A stretch of 64,000 bases of DNA from Aureliella helgolandensis (GCF_007752135.1 NZ_CP036298.1:1736001-1800000), one strand, 5' to 3'; counted from the stretch's first letter, positions 29,277-39,171 are shown. Numbers and translations are program-made. Notes: a model not told the origin generated them from the letters alone.

Positions 29277-29938
29277 AATGATTTTTCACGATGTCATGGA
29301 GAAGAATCTCGTTGAGAATGATGTCGTATCGAAGAGTTTTGGGGAAGGGTGTGGGCGCCATCCGATTGGCTGGCACTACTGGTGTCAGGAACCATCGTCT
29401 ACACGCGTTGGAATCGTATCGTTCCCGGTCATCGCGACAGTTGCGCCCAGTCACTGGTTGCAACGCGCCCGTTCGTGGTTTCTCGGCGTGGGCCGATAGA
29501 GGTTGCGATGTTCTCTCAGGAACTGGCGTTTAGCTTCGAATGTGCCAGTACAGTGTGCCAGTACAGAGAGGGGGCGACGAGGAATGCAGCAGTGCTGCCG
29601 GCCGACTTTCACTACATCTACAACCAATGCAACTTTTGCGCCAGGCAGAGCGAATTGGAATGTCATGGTTCCCCGAGCCCGTTTCACGACGCAAACGTCA
29701 TCAGCGATTGCGGTGTGACAACTAAAGTTGACGCTCTTGGCATGCTCGACAGCGCGAGGCCTGTGAGGAGTGCTCCCCGCGCCGAGGTGTTCGGTAGGAT
29801 TGAGCCTTAAAAAAAGCCAAGCCACTTTGGGGACGCCGTTCGCTCTAGTAAGATGACAGCAGGATGCATTGCTGCCTCCGCTAGTGGTGGTGCCGAGCAG
29901 CATCGCGTACTGAAGCAGCCAATCCTAGGAGCAACGCA
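29277..29938. other. Intergenic region, nothing recognised
   Basis: About 660 bases between rnk and a small open frame. No frame on either strand shows recognisable features. Confidence 0.4.
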
Positions 29939-30148
29939 ATGGACAAGGTGACGCACGAATACGCGATCGACCGCTGGGAAAACGAGGGAGGAAGCTGCCC
30001 CAACTGTACGGCGGACATCGCCAAGACGTTTGCTTTTCAACAACGCGCGAAACTGTTTGCGAATTCTGCAGACGCGGATTGGATCCGTCTAGGGATTGAA
30101 CGGAAACAGGAGCGGTACGATGGCGAGAGTTCCCAGAAGAATCAGTAG
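29939..30148 (+). CDS. Small hypothetical protein, possibly truncated
   Basis: 69 codons with a good ribosome binding site (AGGAGC, 7 bases upstream). The N-terminus MDKVTHEYAIDRWENEGGS resembles the start of short conserved planctomycete proteins. The rest has CPNC and no recognised domain. The last 60 bases overlap the 3' end of the convergent SLC13 gene, so the C-terminus may be an artefact of a truncated older gene. Confidence 0.35.
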   Translation: MDKVTHEYAIDRWENEGGSCPNCTADIAKTFAFQQRAKLFANSADADWIRLGIERKQERYDGESSQKNQ

Positions 30149-31918
30149 CTGGAGTGGCACTCCCACTTTTAGGAAATCTCCAAAGCGATAGCCTCCCGCT
30201 CCGGTTACCAACGCGTTGATTGGTGACGCAACAGGCGTTGAAAAGGCGGTCGATGCGGCCAATGCAACGCCCATCAGTAAAGGGTAGGGAGAAACCCCAA
30301 GCTGCTCGGCAAGTTCGAGTGCAAGAGGAGCAATCAGCACACTTGTCGCAGTATTCGAGATAGCCTGGCTGAGCAAAGACGTCACGACGAATAGTAGCAG
30401 CAAGAGCGCTCTGGGGCTCGTAAGCCCCGGGGATTCTACAATCGCACTGACGACTAGGTCGAGTGTCCCGGTCTTTTCCAATGCCGTTGCAAGCGGCATG
30501 ACAGAGGCGATCATCACAATGCTCTCCCAATTGATGCTCTGATAGACGTTCGAACCTCGAAAAGCACCGGCAAGCACCATCAGTGCTGCGGCGACAAGGA
30601 CAGCGGTGACGTTTGCGACGATGCCAGTACTAAGCGCAATTAGCATTCCAACCAAAATCATGATGACCCAGCGTGCGGTGGGGGTAAGCGGCGAATCGCT
30701 TTCCTCCTCCTGCTCGCTGACCAACACTATATTGTTTCGCGCTTTACTGAGTCTCTTCAACGCACTTGCATTGGCGGCGATCAACAAGGTGTCACCAGGC
30801 CCCAGCGTGGTATCTGAGGTTCGAGTGGTGACGGGCTGGTTTCCATCATGTAGGGCGAGCACCATTGCCCCATACACCCGAAAGAAGTCCACGTCCCGAA
30901 CCGTTCGGCCGACAAATTCCGATCGCGGTGGAATGATGAGTTCGGCAAGATGGACCTCTTTAGGTAACGTTGCCGATGAAGCAACCAATTTCATCTGACC
31001 GTCAAGGATGAGTTTTTGAAGGGCGTCTTCGTTCGATGACTTGATATACAATGTGTCACCGGGTTGGAGCAAAGTTTCAGGATTGCACTTTCGCACCACC
31101 GGTCCTCGATTGCTGTCCGTGGAAACCGCGAGCGCGTTGGCATGATAGGTTGTACGAAGCCCGATGTCGCGCAACGTGCGACCGGCAAAGGTCGATCCGT
31201 TTGGGATTCTGATTTTGCGAATCTGATCGCCAACGTTGTAGCTGTGAATGAGTTCTGGACGTGAGACGAATCCTTGTTTTCGAGTCACACCCTCGGCACC
31301 AGGTAGCTGCCTAGGAAGCAGGCGTGTGCCGATCGTGCACATGAAAACAATTCCAAGGCCGAGCATGACGATTCCGGCAGGAGCGAATGAAAAGAACTGG
31401 AATGTCTCCAGCCCTGCGTCGCGCAATTCCTGATTGACGACCATATTAGGCGGCGTTCCAATGAGCGTCAGCATGCCGCCTAGCGACGCGCCAAATGCTA
31501 GTGGGATCAGCAGCTTTGATGGCGAGACTTCTGCGCGGCGACAAAGGTTAAGCACGACTGGCAACATCACTGCAACCGTTCCCGTCGAACTGAGAAATGC
31601 CGACAACAACGCACTGGTGAGCATTACGGTTACCGTCAGGCGAATCGTAGAAGTGCCGCCAAGTCGGCCTAGCCACCTACCCGCAAGATCTGCTACGCCA
31701 GATTCCAGGATTGCACCACCAACGACGAAGAGTCCCGCGATCATCAAGACCAGCGAATTGGAGAAACCGTCCGTCGCTTCGGCCGGTGTGAGAATACCCG
31801 TCAGCAGAAGTGCCAATAAAGAGACGAACGCAACCATGTCGAGCCGAAAACGATCCAGCAAGAATGCAATGATTGTCGCAACTAGAATGCAGGTGACGAT
31901 CCAATTATCAGTAGTCAT
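30089..31918 (-). CDS. SLC13/DASS-type permease with two RCK_C (TrkA-C) domains
   Basis: 609-residue transporter of the ion transporter superfamily; substrate may be sulfate, dicarboxylate or another anion. Layout: N-terminal helices to about residue 200 with the family motif GASLGGMLTLIGTPPNMVVN (about 148-167), two RCK_C regulatory domains (about 220-295 and 305-385, PNGSTFAGRTLRDIGLR and PPRSEFVGRTVRDVDF), then the second helical half (about 395-600) with a matching motif SQAISNTATSVLIAPLALELA. Typical length and order for the family. Monocistronic. Confidence 0.92.
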   Translation of the reverse strand: MTTDNWIVTCILVATIIAFLLDRFRLDMVAFVSLLALLLTGILTPAEATDGFSNSLVLMIAGLFVVGGAILESGVADLAGRWLGRLGGTSTIRLTVTVMLTSALLSAFLSSTGTVAVMLPVVLNLCRRAEVSPSKLLIPLAFGASLGGMLTLIGTPPNMVVNQELRDAGLETFQFFSFAPAGIVMLGLGIVFMCTIGTRLLPRQLPGAEGVTRKQGFVSRPELIHSYNVGDQIRKIRIPNGSTFAGRTLRDIGLRTTYHANALAVSTDSNRGPVVRKCNPETLLQPGDTLYIKSSNEDALQKLILDGQMKLVASSATLPKEVHLAELIIPPRSEFVGRTVRDVDFFRVYGAMVLALHDGNQPVTTRTSDTTLGPGDTLLIAANASALKRLSKARNNIVLVSEQEEESDSPLTPTARWVIMILVGMLIALSTGIVANVTAVLVAAALMVLAGAFRGSNVYQSINWESIVMIASVMPLATALEKTGTLDLVVSAIVESPGLTSPRALLLLLFVVTSLLSQAISNTATSVLIAPLALELAEQLGVSPYPLLMGVALAASTAFSTPVASPINALVTGAGGYRFGDFLKVGVPLQLLILLGTLAIVPLLFPFNP

Positions 31919-32892
31919 GCGTAAATATTAACGGCATTGACCAAACAGGATAGGCGTCGTCGACGGGTATCGGTATTGCCAAGTAGAGATGCCCCCTGGC
32001 ACAGGTGCGGTCTGGCCTCACCGCCTTCTTCCTGTCGAGTGGGAATTGTCACATCCAGTAGCCATTCGCGCTGACAGGCCGAAAGAGCGTCGGAATATTG
32101 CCGATCGCCTGCAATTCGCAGCAGCTAGGCGGCGTTTCCTCAAACGCAGCCCAATCCGCTAGCCTCGCCAACTCCGCTCGGGCCCCGCCGAATTTCTCTA
32201 CTCTGTCGCTGCTGGCGTTTGCAGTGTAGAAGCATGCTTGAGATTGCAAACTTTGCAAAAATAATGGTCTCTTACCGTTTTCACCTGATGACAAAAATAT
32301 CTCGTGTTCAGGCGGTGTGGACCGTTGCGTCTGTGCGGAGTAACGGCGCGTTGGTCGCGTATTTAGACGTCCCCGTTGCTTAAACGACGACACTTCAATT
32401 GGAGCCAGTTCACTCACTGTAGGAACGCATGTTGCGACCAGAGCGTTGTTGTGCCAAATGCCCACAACCCATGCAACTCCTCTCCGAGACTCGTCGTCCG
32501 AGCTGACGGGACCTATTCTATGGACCCAACCATCACTCTTGGTTCGAGAGCTAGCCTAGTGCCCCCACGCTACGACATCGTTACAGTATCCTGCTCCGGT
32601 GCATACGCATTGACGCCCAACCGCTGCCCACTGGTCGACAAATCAACGACAAAAGAGCCCCTAGTGTCGCTAGATCCTCTACGCGACTGCCCGGCAGCTC
32701 GACAAACTGCTTGCCAAGCCATCTCTGACTAGGCTAAACTGACTCTCAACAGACGTCAGCTCAATACTATCCGCATAGCACCTGTCGAGCGAAGCGTCTC
32801 AGCTCAACGCACAATCTATCCCTCCGTGCGCGCTGCGCTCCCAGCTGGGGTAGATTGCTATTCGTTTGTATCTAAATAATTTGGAGTTGAAC
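31919..32892. other. Region without supported gene
   Basis: About 970 bases. A minus-strand frame at 32049-32465 ends in a protein-like stretch (residues such as ELARLADWAAFEE) that may be the remnant of a gene, but I recognise no family. This marks the left side of the accessory region. Confidence 0.4.
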
Positions 32893-33492
32893 ATGAACGG
32901 ATTCGCATTCGGCAAGTTGGGAATTGCTGCACTGGTTCTGTTGACCAATAGCACGCAGGGGCGTCCTGCAGAACCGACGCATCGTGCACAGTCTGCTGAG
33001 CGACTACTCGCGGTTGGCATTCGCGCCGAGAGGGCGGAAGATGGGTCTGTTCTCAGATTCACCGTTCCGTGTGAGTGGAAGGGCAATCGGCGTGATCTCG
33101 ACCAATTGCAGATTTACTGTCGTTCACACGCCCCATCGGTCCGTATCACTTTCATTGGTCCGGTAATCACGCTCGAACGGATGCGGCAATTTCAAGTCGC
33201 CCTGCCCGATGCATGGTTGGAACATTTACCAGCGGTAGGCCTGGGAATCGTTTTTTTAGATGAAATGCATGACTCGCGACTCGTGGTGAGTAAAGTTTCG
33301 CCAAACACATCCGCAGAATTAGCAGGTCTCGAAAAGGGCGATTTGATTTTGGGAATTGGAGACTATCGTTGGCCCGAAGCTGACTCGCAAGATTCGTTTC
33401 GATTCGCAATGAGAAAGCAGATTCCCGGAGGACATAGTTCGGTTATTGTCAAACGAACCGGGAAAATCATCACATTGCCAGTCGTGTGGTAA
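32893..33492 (+). CDS. Exported PDZ-domain protein
   Basis: 199 residues with a signal peptide (1-24). The C-terminal half is a PDZ domain: LPAVGLGIVFLDEMHDSRLVVSKVSPNTSAELAGLEKGDLILGIGDYRW and a closing GGHSSVIVKRTGKIITLPV strand. No protease domain is fused, so it is probably a periplasmic binding module. ATG 32893 has GGAG 7 bases upstream. The gene is followed within 13 bases by an attC-like hairpin repeat, as for a gene cassette. Confidence 0.8.
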   Translation: MNGFAFGKLGIAALVLLTNSTQGRPAEPTHRAQSAERLLAVGIRAERAEDGSVLRFTVPCEWKGNRRDLDQLQIYCRSHAPSVRITFIGPVITLERMRQFQVALPDAWLEHLPAVGLGIVFLDEMHDSRLVVSKVSPNTSAELAGLEKGDLILGIGDYRWPEADSQDSFRFAMRKQIPGGHSSVIVKRTGKIITLPVVW

Positions 33493-33504
33493 GCTGAAAC
33501 CGCC

Positions 33505-33594
33505 AGATAACAAGGGCATGAACGCGGATCTGCCGATCACGCGTTCTTAAAAGGAGCATCAACCGCGGTGGCCCGGTTATGGCAGGCGTTGAAC
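33505..33594. repeat. attC-like structured repeat 1
   Basis: Begins ATAACAAGGGCATGAACG and ends GGCAGGCGTTGAAC, the last seven bases fitting the integron GTTRRRY core. It contains the hairpin GAACGCG...CGCGTTC and a second half with CGGTGGCCCGGTTATGGCAGGCGTT. The same layout recurs at 37616, 39169 and 40289 after other small genes. Confidence 0.5.
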
Positions 33595-33811
33595 TAAGCC
33601 GGTTCGCGGCTAGTTCCAACGCGCGGGATAGTTAAGACTCAGGCGGGAAGTACACCTGGGTGCACCCCGAGGTTTCTCCGGTTTCTTGCCATTTTCTTCT
33701 GGCGCCCTAGTCGTTTCTAGTGCATGCTTCTTAGTAGATCAACGGTGACGAGCCGGGCTGTGATGCTCTGTCTGTTGCCTCCTCTTGTCTACTCTCTCTG
33801 GAGCATCCAGC

Positions 33812-34876
33812 ATGACACCCTACCAGTTTCGTCTCAATCGCTACATCGCTCGTATGGCCCAGGACATGAAGATCCGCAATATGGCCCAGTCGACCATTGA
33901 CGCCTACACCTGGCACGTCAATAAATTCTGCGAGTTCTTTGATAGTCCACCGGAGAATCTGGGCCCCGAAGAGATCCGAAAATATCAGATCTACATGATC
34001 GAACAGAAGAAGTCGTCTTGGAGTTCCTTTAACCAAGCCGTTTGTGGCCTACGCTTCCTCTACGAAGTGACCCTCAAACGCCATTGGGCCGTGCGGCACA
34101 TCCCCTTCGGGAAACGCCCTAAGAAATTGCCCGTGGTCCTGTCGGATGAAGAGGCAACCAGGCTGATCCAATGTGTCGACAATCCCAAACATCGAATGAT
34201 ACTACTGACCTGCTACGCGACCGGCATGAGACTGCGGGAAGCGACCAACCTGCTTGTGGCCGACGTGGATGGGGACCGCAAACAGATCCTAATTACACTC
34301 GGAAAAGGGAGCAAAGAAAGGCTCGTGCCCGTCTCACCCAGGCTGCTCGAAGAGCTACGGGAGTACTGGCTACTGGAGAAGCCACGCAACTATCTCTTTT
34401 CGGGGAAGACACCCGAGGTGCCTCTCTCGAGTGCCACAGTGCAGAAGGCCTGCAAGCTGGGAGTCGCCAAGGCGCAGATCAACAAACCCGCCACGCCTCA
34501 CAGTCTTCGTCACACTTTTGCGACGAGCATGCTCGAAGCGGGAGTCGACCTACTGACGATCAGCAAACTCCTGGGACACGCCAGCTTCGTGACCACGATG
34601 ATCTACCTGCACGTCCGACGACAACACTTCGAACGCTCCCCGAGCCCCATCGACTGGATGCCCGTGCGGCAGTGCCCACAGTGGGCGGAATCCGATCCAG
34701 TTGTCCAGCAGCCTCCAGCGATCCAGCACGAACTGACCGCTCCGAGGAAACTGCCCAGTCTACTTTCAGAAGCTCCCGAGCTGGAAGCCCCTCTCCAGCC
34801 GGAAGCGCCCTTGACCCAGCGGCGAACATCGGGACACCACAAACGCAAGCCGAAGAGCAGGCGGCCCCAGCGGTAG
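33812..34876 (+). CDS. Tyrosine recombinase associated with an IS91-type transposase
   Basis: 354 residues. N-terminal SAM-like DNA-binding domain (about 1-100), then the catalytic domain with all key residues: Arg in TGMRLREA (about 147), H-x-x-R in PHSLRHTF (about 237), His in LLGHAS (about 260) and Tyr in MIYLHV (about 271). A basic, proline-rich tail follows. Start ATG 33812 has GGAG 8 bases upstream. It directly precedes an IS91-type transposase with overlapping frames, the usual pairing in one IS91 subgroup, so I read it as part of that element and not as an integron integrase. Confidence 0.85.
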   Translation: MTPYQFRLNRYIARMAQDMKIRNMAQSTIDAYTWHVNKFCEFFDSPPENLGPEEIRKYQIYMIEQKKSSWSSFNQAVCGLRFLYEVTLKRHWAVRHIPFGKRPKKLPVVLSDEEATRLIQCVDNPKHRMILLTCYATGMRLREATNLLVADVDGDRKQILITLGKGSKERLVPVSPRLLEELREYWLLEKPRNYLFSGKTPEVPLSSATVQKACKLGVAKAQINKPATPHSLRHTFATSMLEAGVDLLTISKLLGHASFVTTMIYLHVRRQHFERSPSPIDWMPVRQCPQWAESDPVVQQPPAIQHELTAPRKLPSLLSEAPELEAPLQPEAPLTQRRTSGHHKRKPKSRRPQR

Positions 34877-34917
34877 TTCGAGTCATTGACGTTCTCAGAC
34901 GGTACACCGCTGCGGCC

Positions 34918-36120
34918 GTGATGCGTCATCGCTTCGCTCACCACGTCCGCAGCGTTCTGTCGAAGATCTTACTGTGTCGTACACCTGTACTCAAGGAGCG
35001 ACGCTACCGCTGCCCGCAATGCGACTACCGATCGGTCGTGTACAACTCCTGCACCGATCGGAATTGCCCAGAGTGCAGCGGTGCTCGCAGGCGTGACTGG
35101 CTGGACGGAACCAGCCAGCTGGTGTTACCCGGAGTCAATTACTTCCAGGTCGTCTTCACACTTCCCGACAAACTATCGCCACTGGTCCTTGGCAATCGGC
35201 GAGAGTTATACAACCTGTTGTTCCTCGCAGCTTGGCGAGCACTGAACCACTTCTTGCGGCGAAATGGGAAATTCCAGCCGGCGGCCCTGATGGTGCTCCA
35301 CACCTGGAACCAACGCCTGGAGCATCACCCCCACATCCATGCCGTAGCTCCCGGTGGCGGTCCTGCGCTGGAGGGCGATGAGTGGATGACATCCAAGCAT
35401 CCCGATCCAAGCTACCGCAAGCCCTACTTGGTTAACGTTGAGGAGCTCGGGCGAGTCTTCCAGCGACGTTTTATGTACGGTCTACGGCGACTGGTGCGGC
35501 AAGGCGAGCTCAAACTGGAGGGAGAGTGGTCGAAGCTCCACGACCCGGCTGAGCTAAAACGCTGGTGCCAAGAGCTTCAGACCACCGACTGGAACGTCTA
35601 TGTAGAGGGACCACAGCATGGGCAGAGCAAGCCTGCGCATGTCCTAAAATACCTGACGCGTTATCTCACCGGCGGCCCCATCGGTGACACTCGCATCCTG
35701 CGCGATGAAGATGGCTGGGTACAGTTCTTGGCTCGCAGTAAAGACAAGGGACGTCCCCAGCGTGTGGAACCAGTTGAACTTCGCGGCACGGAGTTCGTTC
35801 GCCGCTGGGCGCTGCATATCCTCCCCAAGGGCTTCATCCGTTCTCGGCGATACGGGGGCTACCACACCACTAAGAGCCAAGCCTACTTGCAGCGCTGTCG
35901 AGAACTCTTGCCACCCGACACGGTCAAGATTGAAGAAGAGCCCAAGACCCCGCCTGCCGGTGAACGCACCGAACCGGAGTGCCCTCACTGCCATGTTCCC
36001 CTGGAGAGCATCAGCAAGACCCCACGTCCAAGTTGGAAGCAGGTGTTTGAGATCGAAGTCTACCGCAGTGCAGCGATCTACTGTCCGCTGCTCCACCTCC
36101 TCCGCTCTCGTCCTCCCTAA
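34918..36120 (+). CDS. IS91 family transposase (Y2 type), start uncertain
   Basis: Zinc-finger N-terminus (CPQCDYRSVVYNSCTDRNCPEC) and the Y2_Tnp domain with QLVLPGVNYFQVVFTLPDKL, the HUH-type HHPHIHAVAPGGG and VLKYLTRYLTGGPIGD. Rolling-circle-like transposition. Family similarity begins upstream at VIDVLRRY (near 34880), but between the recombinase stop and that point no ATG, GTG or TTG exists in frame. GTG 34918/ATG 34921 are the first usable starts. The frame is open far upstream across the recombinase gene, so frameshifted or non-canonical initiation is possible. C-terminal CPHCHVPL is a second zinc pair. Confidence 0.88.
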   Translation: MMRHRFAHHVRSVLSKILLCRTPVLKERRYRCPQCDYRSVVYNSCTDRNCPECSGARRRDWLDGTSQLVLPGVNYFQVVFTLPDKLSPLVLGNRRELYNLLFLAAWRALNHFLRRNGKFQPAALMVLHTWNQRLEHHPHIHAVAPGGGPALEGDEWMTSKHPDPSYRKPYLVNVEELGRVFQRRFMYGLRRLVRQGELKLEGEWSKLHDPAELKRWCQELQTTDWNVYVEGPQHGQSKPAHVLKYLTRYLTGGPIGDTRILRDEDGWVQFLARSKDKGRPQRVEPVELRGTEFVRRWALHILPKGFIRSRRYGGYHTTKSQAYLQRCRELLPPDTVKIEEEPKTPPAGERTEPECPHCHVPLESISKTPRPSWKQVFEIEVYRSAAIYCPLLHLLRSRPP

Positions 36121-37021
36121 GCAGGTTACAGTGCCGTGAGCTCAATACCTTTACCACTGCTGAACATCGCCGTATGTACGAAGGCTTCTACGCACAGAAA
36201 TCTCCCCTCCTCTCCGTCTGCGCCACCACAGATCTCGCCTATCACAATCCGCAAATCCACTAAGCTCAGCTCCTCTCCAGCTGTCACCTAAACAGTTGCA
36301 ACTGGTAGTCACCGTCTGGTAGACTGACCGTGGCGATAGAAAACGGGCTGCAATCCGCATGGGGTTCCCAAGAAGTTGAGTGCTCCACCGGCCAGTTCAA
36401 CGCCCAATCTATCCGCCGGGATCTTGTAACCTCAATTCACTTCCAACCGCACCTTGAAGTCATCCCGACGGATAGATTGCAATACGTTGTCGGATTCAAT
36501 CCCAATCGACGTCAATTGAAACTGCTTCGGTTACCAAGGGGAACGAAGTATGAACGTGGAAATGATTAACAGGCGGCCGGTATACCCCTGACGGATGAGA
36601 AGTGTTGGTCAGCTGAAACAGCATTTCGAACCGCACGAATGCACTTGCTTCGCAGTCGTTCAACCAAACGAAATGGATGGGGAATCCCGTTCGATGCCGG
36701 AGGACTCGCTCGGTGAAACGCCAGGATCGCCAGCCAGACGCATGCAATTCAAGGCCGTCCTGCGTGACAATAAACCTCCTTTGCTATACTGAAGACGGTG
36801 CATCTCAACCTCTAGGGCCTAGCAGTCGAGAGCCGAGAGCAATCCGATGCACATGAGTCGGCGACATCTAAGCATTTTTGCCACCAGACCAACCTGCCGA
36901 TGAAGTGGTCGGTGTTGTTATGTGCTAACGAAAGTTGTGTGAACTCACTGACTGTGCGTAGAACGCTCCAGGATTTGGAATCTCTTGCTCCGCACGTTGA
37001 CTTGATTCCTTCGAGAGAAGG
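36121..37021. other. Region without supported gene, with one long inverted repeat
   Basis: About 900 bases after the IS91-type element. Short frames exist but none is recognised. A strong inverted repeat at 36405-36479 is listed separately. The right end of the IS91-type element should lie near its start, but I could not fix it. Confidence 0.4.
36405..36479. repeat. 18-bp inverted repeat
   Basis: CAATCTATCCGCCGGGAT at 36405-36422 pairs with ATCCCGACGGATAGATTG at 36462-36479 with one mismatch, 39 bases between the arms. No poly-T tract follows, so it is not a standard terminator. Confidence 0.8.
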
Positions 37022-37148
37022 AGCAAAAAGTGCCACCCATCTTTTGCTTGAACTGCTTTTGCTAGCTTCTATAGCAAACGAGCAGCTTCAATTGCTAGCA
37101 GTGGCAAGTGCTGTCAAAACGAAAAGTGGGTGGCACCTATTGAGTTTG
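37022..37148. mobile_element. MITE-like element, copy 1
   Basis: 127 bases, about 96% identical to 40564-40690 (five differences). Terminal inverted repeats: AAAAAGTGCCACCCATCTTT at the left and the complement of AAAGGTGCCACCCACTTTT at the right. No coding capacity. Confidence 0.8.
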
Positions 37149-37203
37149 TTTTCGATGGCGATGCTCTCGAACTGCTGGCTTAGCGTCAACGACACCGTCG
37201 ACA

Positions 37204-37546
37204 ACTGAACGATACTATTCTTGCCCGCAGGCACGGGCCACGAAACCGGAACGAGCTCGATGCCGACAGCGAGAACGTAATTGACGACATCGGACAGAAT
37301 AAAACGAAATCGACGGCTGGTCCGTTTGCGTCGGCTGGCGCCCCTTTCTCTGCTAACCTCGTCGAAAACGAGGAATCGCAATCAATTTTCTGGCGAGCAC
37401 CCGACATCGGAGATCTCATTGCGCAAGACATTCGCAACTTGGTCGAATTAGACCTTGCAGCCGCTCCAAAAACGCTCGCAAAAAGGAACTGGGTAAAATT
37501 TACTGGAGTTGTTCCACACAAACCGCTTACACTACAGACCGTGTAG
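37204..37546 (+). pseudogene. C-terminal fragment of an unknown protein
   Basis: An open frame of about 114 codons with no start codon, reading ...NELDADSENVIDDIGQN... and ending ...GDLIAQDIRNLVELDLAAAPK...PLTLQTV-stop. Its composition is protein-like and acidic. It begins shortly after a MITE-like element and is followed 70 bases later by an attC-like repeat, so it may be a truncated cassette gene. No family recognised. Confidence 0.3.
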
Positions 37547-37615
37547 AATTCTGCAAATTCATTGATTGTCTCAATCAGGGACTTGAGCCGTCGGTGTTCC
37601 CGAAAGAGACGTCCC

Positions 37616-37695
37616 AATAACCATCGCGATTGCGCGAGTCGGACGGTTTTGAAGTTGAGAATATTTCGCGTGTAGCGGGTGACGCGTGCCGTTCG
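37616..37695. repeat. attC-like structured repeat 2
   Basis: Starts AATAACCATCGCGATTGCG, has the central TTTTGAAGTTGAGAATATTT spacer seen in related form in repeats 3 and 5, and ends GGGTGACGCGTGCCGTTCG. It lies between a gene fragment and the DUF6985-like pseudogene. Confidence 0.5.
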
Positions 37696-37736
37696 TCTGA
37701 CAGGACGCCCTTCTCTGAATTCCTTGAGTCGATTGG

Positions 37737-38355
37737 ATGGCGAAGCGTAACCCTACGACGATTGACTGCGATCCCTTCCCTACGCTCTCAGGGCACAACA
37801 GTCATTGGGGCTGCCAGGGTGTCATTCCAGGGGGGCCTGGTTTTCGCCCGTTCGAGGCAGACGACTACAGCGATGGTTCAATTACGATCATCGCCGCAAT
37901 GAACAAAAAGACGCCCACCCTCAACCAAGTCGCAGGTCGCTGGTTACAAACACCTTCGACGCAATGCGAAAAGAATTACCGTGGCCATCAAAAGGCGGGC
38001 CTTTCGCGACTATGCGGAACTGCAAACACGATACGCAGACTTCGTGACACCAAGCCAGATGCCCAACATCTTAGCCCCCGATGGCTTGAACAACTCCATT
38101 GGTTTCGCGGGGGTGCACTTTCACCGAGCGGCCAAAGATGGTGTTGCTTACATGGGAATCTACCTTAATTATACTTGGGATATCGAGCACGCTCTCGGGC
38201 TCATGATGCATAAAGATCGCATCGTGGAGTTTGGCGGTGCTGATACGGCTATACTAGAATGGATGCGGAGTCCGACGCGAAACGGTAACGAAGACCGACG
38301 AACCACGCGTTGGACTGGAGTCGCCGAGGCGGTCCAACTTTGCAAACCACCTTAG
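37737..38355 (+). pseudogene. DUF6985-like protein with two frameshifts
   Basis: Three consecutive frames together resemble a DUF6985-type protein. Frame 1 (37737 on) reads NPTTIDCDPFPTLSGHNSHW and DGSITIIAAMNKKTP. Frame 2 has RSLVTNTFDAMRKELPW. Frame 3 (37981-38355) has RRAFRDYAELQTRYADF and the best-conserved part NYTWDIEHALGLMMHKDRIVEFGGADTAILEW. The joins near 37930 and 37985 each need a one-base shift. DUF6985 proteins occur near RHS and polymorphic toxin loci in some bacteria, possibly as immunity proteins; that role is inference. Confidence 0.5.
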
Positions 38356-38412
38356 CCAGCGACCGCAGTCCACCCAAACGTTACGCACTTTCGATAATTG
38401 AACGGAGAACTC

Positions 38413-39171
38413 GTGTATTGCAACTTGATCAAAGTGACTTGTCCTGTCTTGCTGCTGTTCCTTGCGACACAGTCCCTTGAAGCACAAGAATTCTTTGCCC
38501 CAACCGAGTACCGTGCATTTGATGACGCGAACGCAGGCGCGGCGGTGAGCCCGTTTCGCGACCTAGAGTTTGACCTCTTTTATCTTGAGGACTTTGAAGA
38601 TGGATTGTTAAACACGCCCGGTGTTTCGCTCCTTGAATTTGCCACCACGGGCATTGGGACATCTGTTAGTGATTCGGTCGATGGTGACGACGGAACAATC
38701 GACGGATTCGCAACTGGAATTTCGAGAAGCCTGTTTTCCAGCCTTTCGACCAGTTCTTTTACATTCGAATTTGATAGAAGCGAACTAGGCGGACAATTGC
38801 CAACGCACGTCGGTATCGTTTGGACAGATGTCGGCAGCAGTGGAGGTGGTGTACCAAATGTTGATGACCTTATAGATAACACCACATTCGAAGCGTTCGA
38901 CAGGAATGGAGATTCGTTCGGATTGAAGGGTGCTTTTTCACTAGGAGATGCTAGCATTTCAAGAACTACTGAAGAGGATCGCTTTATCGGGTTTGCAAGC
39001 CCTGAAGGCATTTCCTCGTTTCGAATTGCTATGCCCGGATCTGATAACTGGGAAGTCGACCACTTGCAGTACGGAGTAACTTCAGTTCCAGAGCCTGCCT
39101 CTATGGTGATTCTCTGGGGGGCAACGCTTTGCTTTGGTTTTCGCCGAGTGCGTCGCCATAGTCGTGCATGA
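38413..39171 (+). CDS. PEP-CTERM sorting-domain protein
   Basis: 252 residues. N-terminal signal peptide (about 1-24, ending LEAQ), a beta-rich acidic body containing FEDGLLNTPGVSL and a GIVWTDVGSSGGG segment, and a C-terminal sorting signal VPEPASMVILWGATLCFGFRRVRRHSR: PEP motif, one helix, arginine cluster. It should be exported and processed by an exosortase, linked to exopolysaccharide. GTG 38413 is preferred (GGAG 5 bases upstream); TTG 38398 is also open. The last bases overlap attC-like repeat 3. Confidence 0.85.
   Translation: MYCNLIKVTCPVLLLFLATQSLEAQEFFAPTEYRAFDDANAGAAVSPFRDLEFDLFYLEDFEDGLLNTPGVSLLEFATTGIGTSVSDSVDGDDGTIDGFATGISRSLFSSLSTSSFTFEFDRSELGGQLPTHVGIVWTDVGSSGGGVPNVDDLIDNTTFEAFDRNGDSFGLKGAFSLGDASISRTTEEDRFIGFASPEGISSFRIAMPGSDNWEVDHLQYGVTSVPEPASMVILWGATLCFGFRRVRRHSRA

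Noticed and set aside
33812-34876. Tyrosine recombinase as an integron integrase explaining the attC-like repeats
   Set aside because: It is directly followed by an IS91-type transposase in the arrangement of a known IS91 subgroup, and I do not see the extra helix insert typical of IntI.
34171-34917. Long upstream extension of the transposase frame from an ATG at 34171
   Set aside because: It overlaps the clearly conserved recombinase gene in another frame and has no protein-like similarity.
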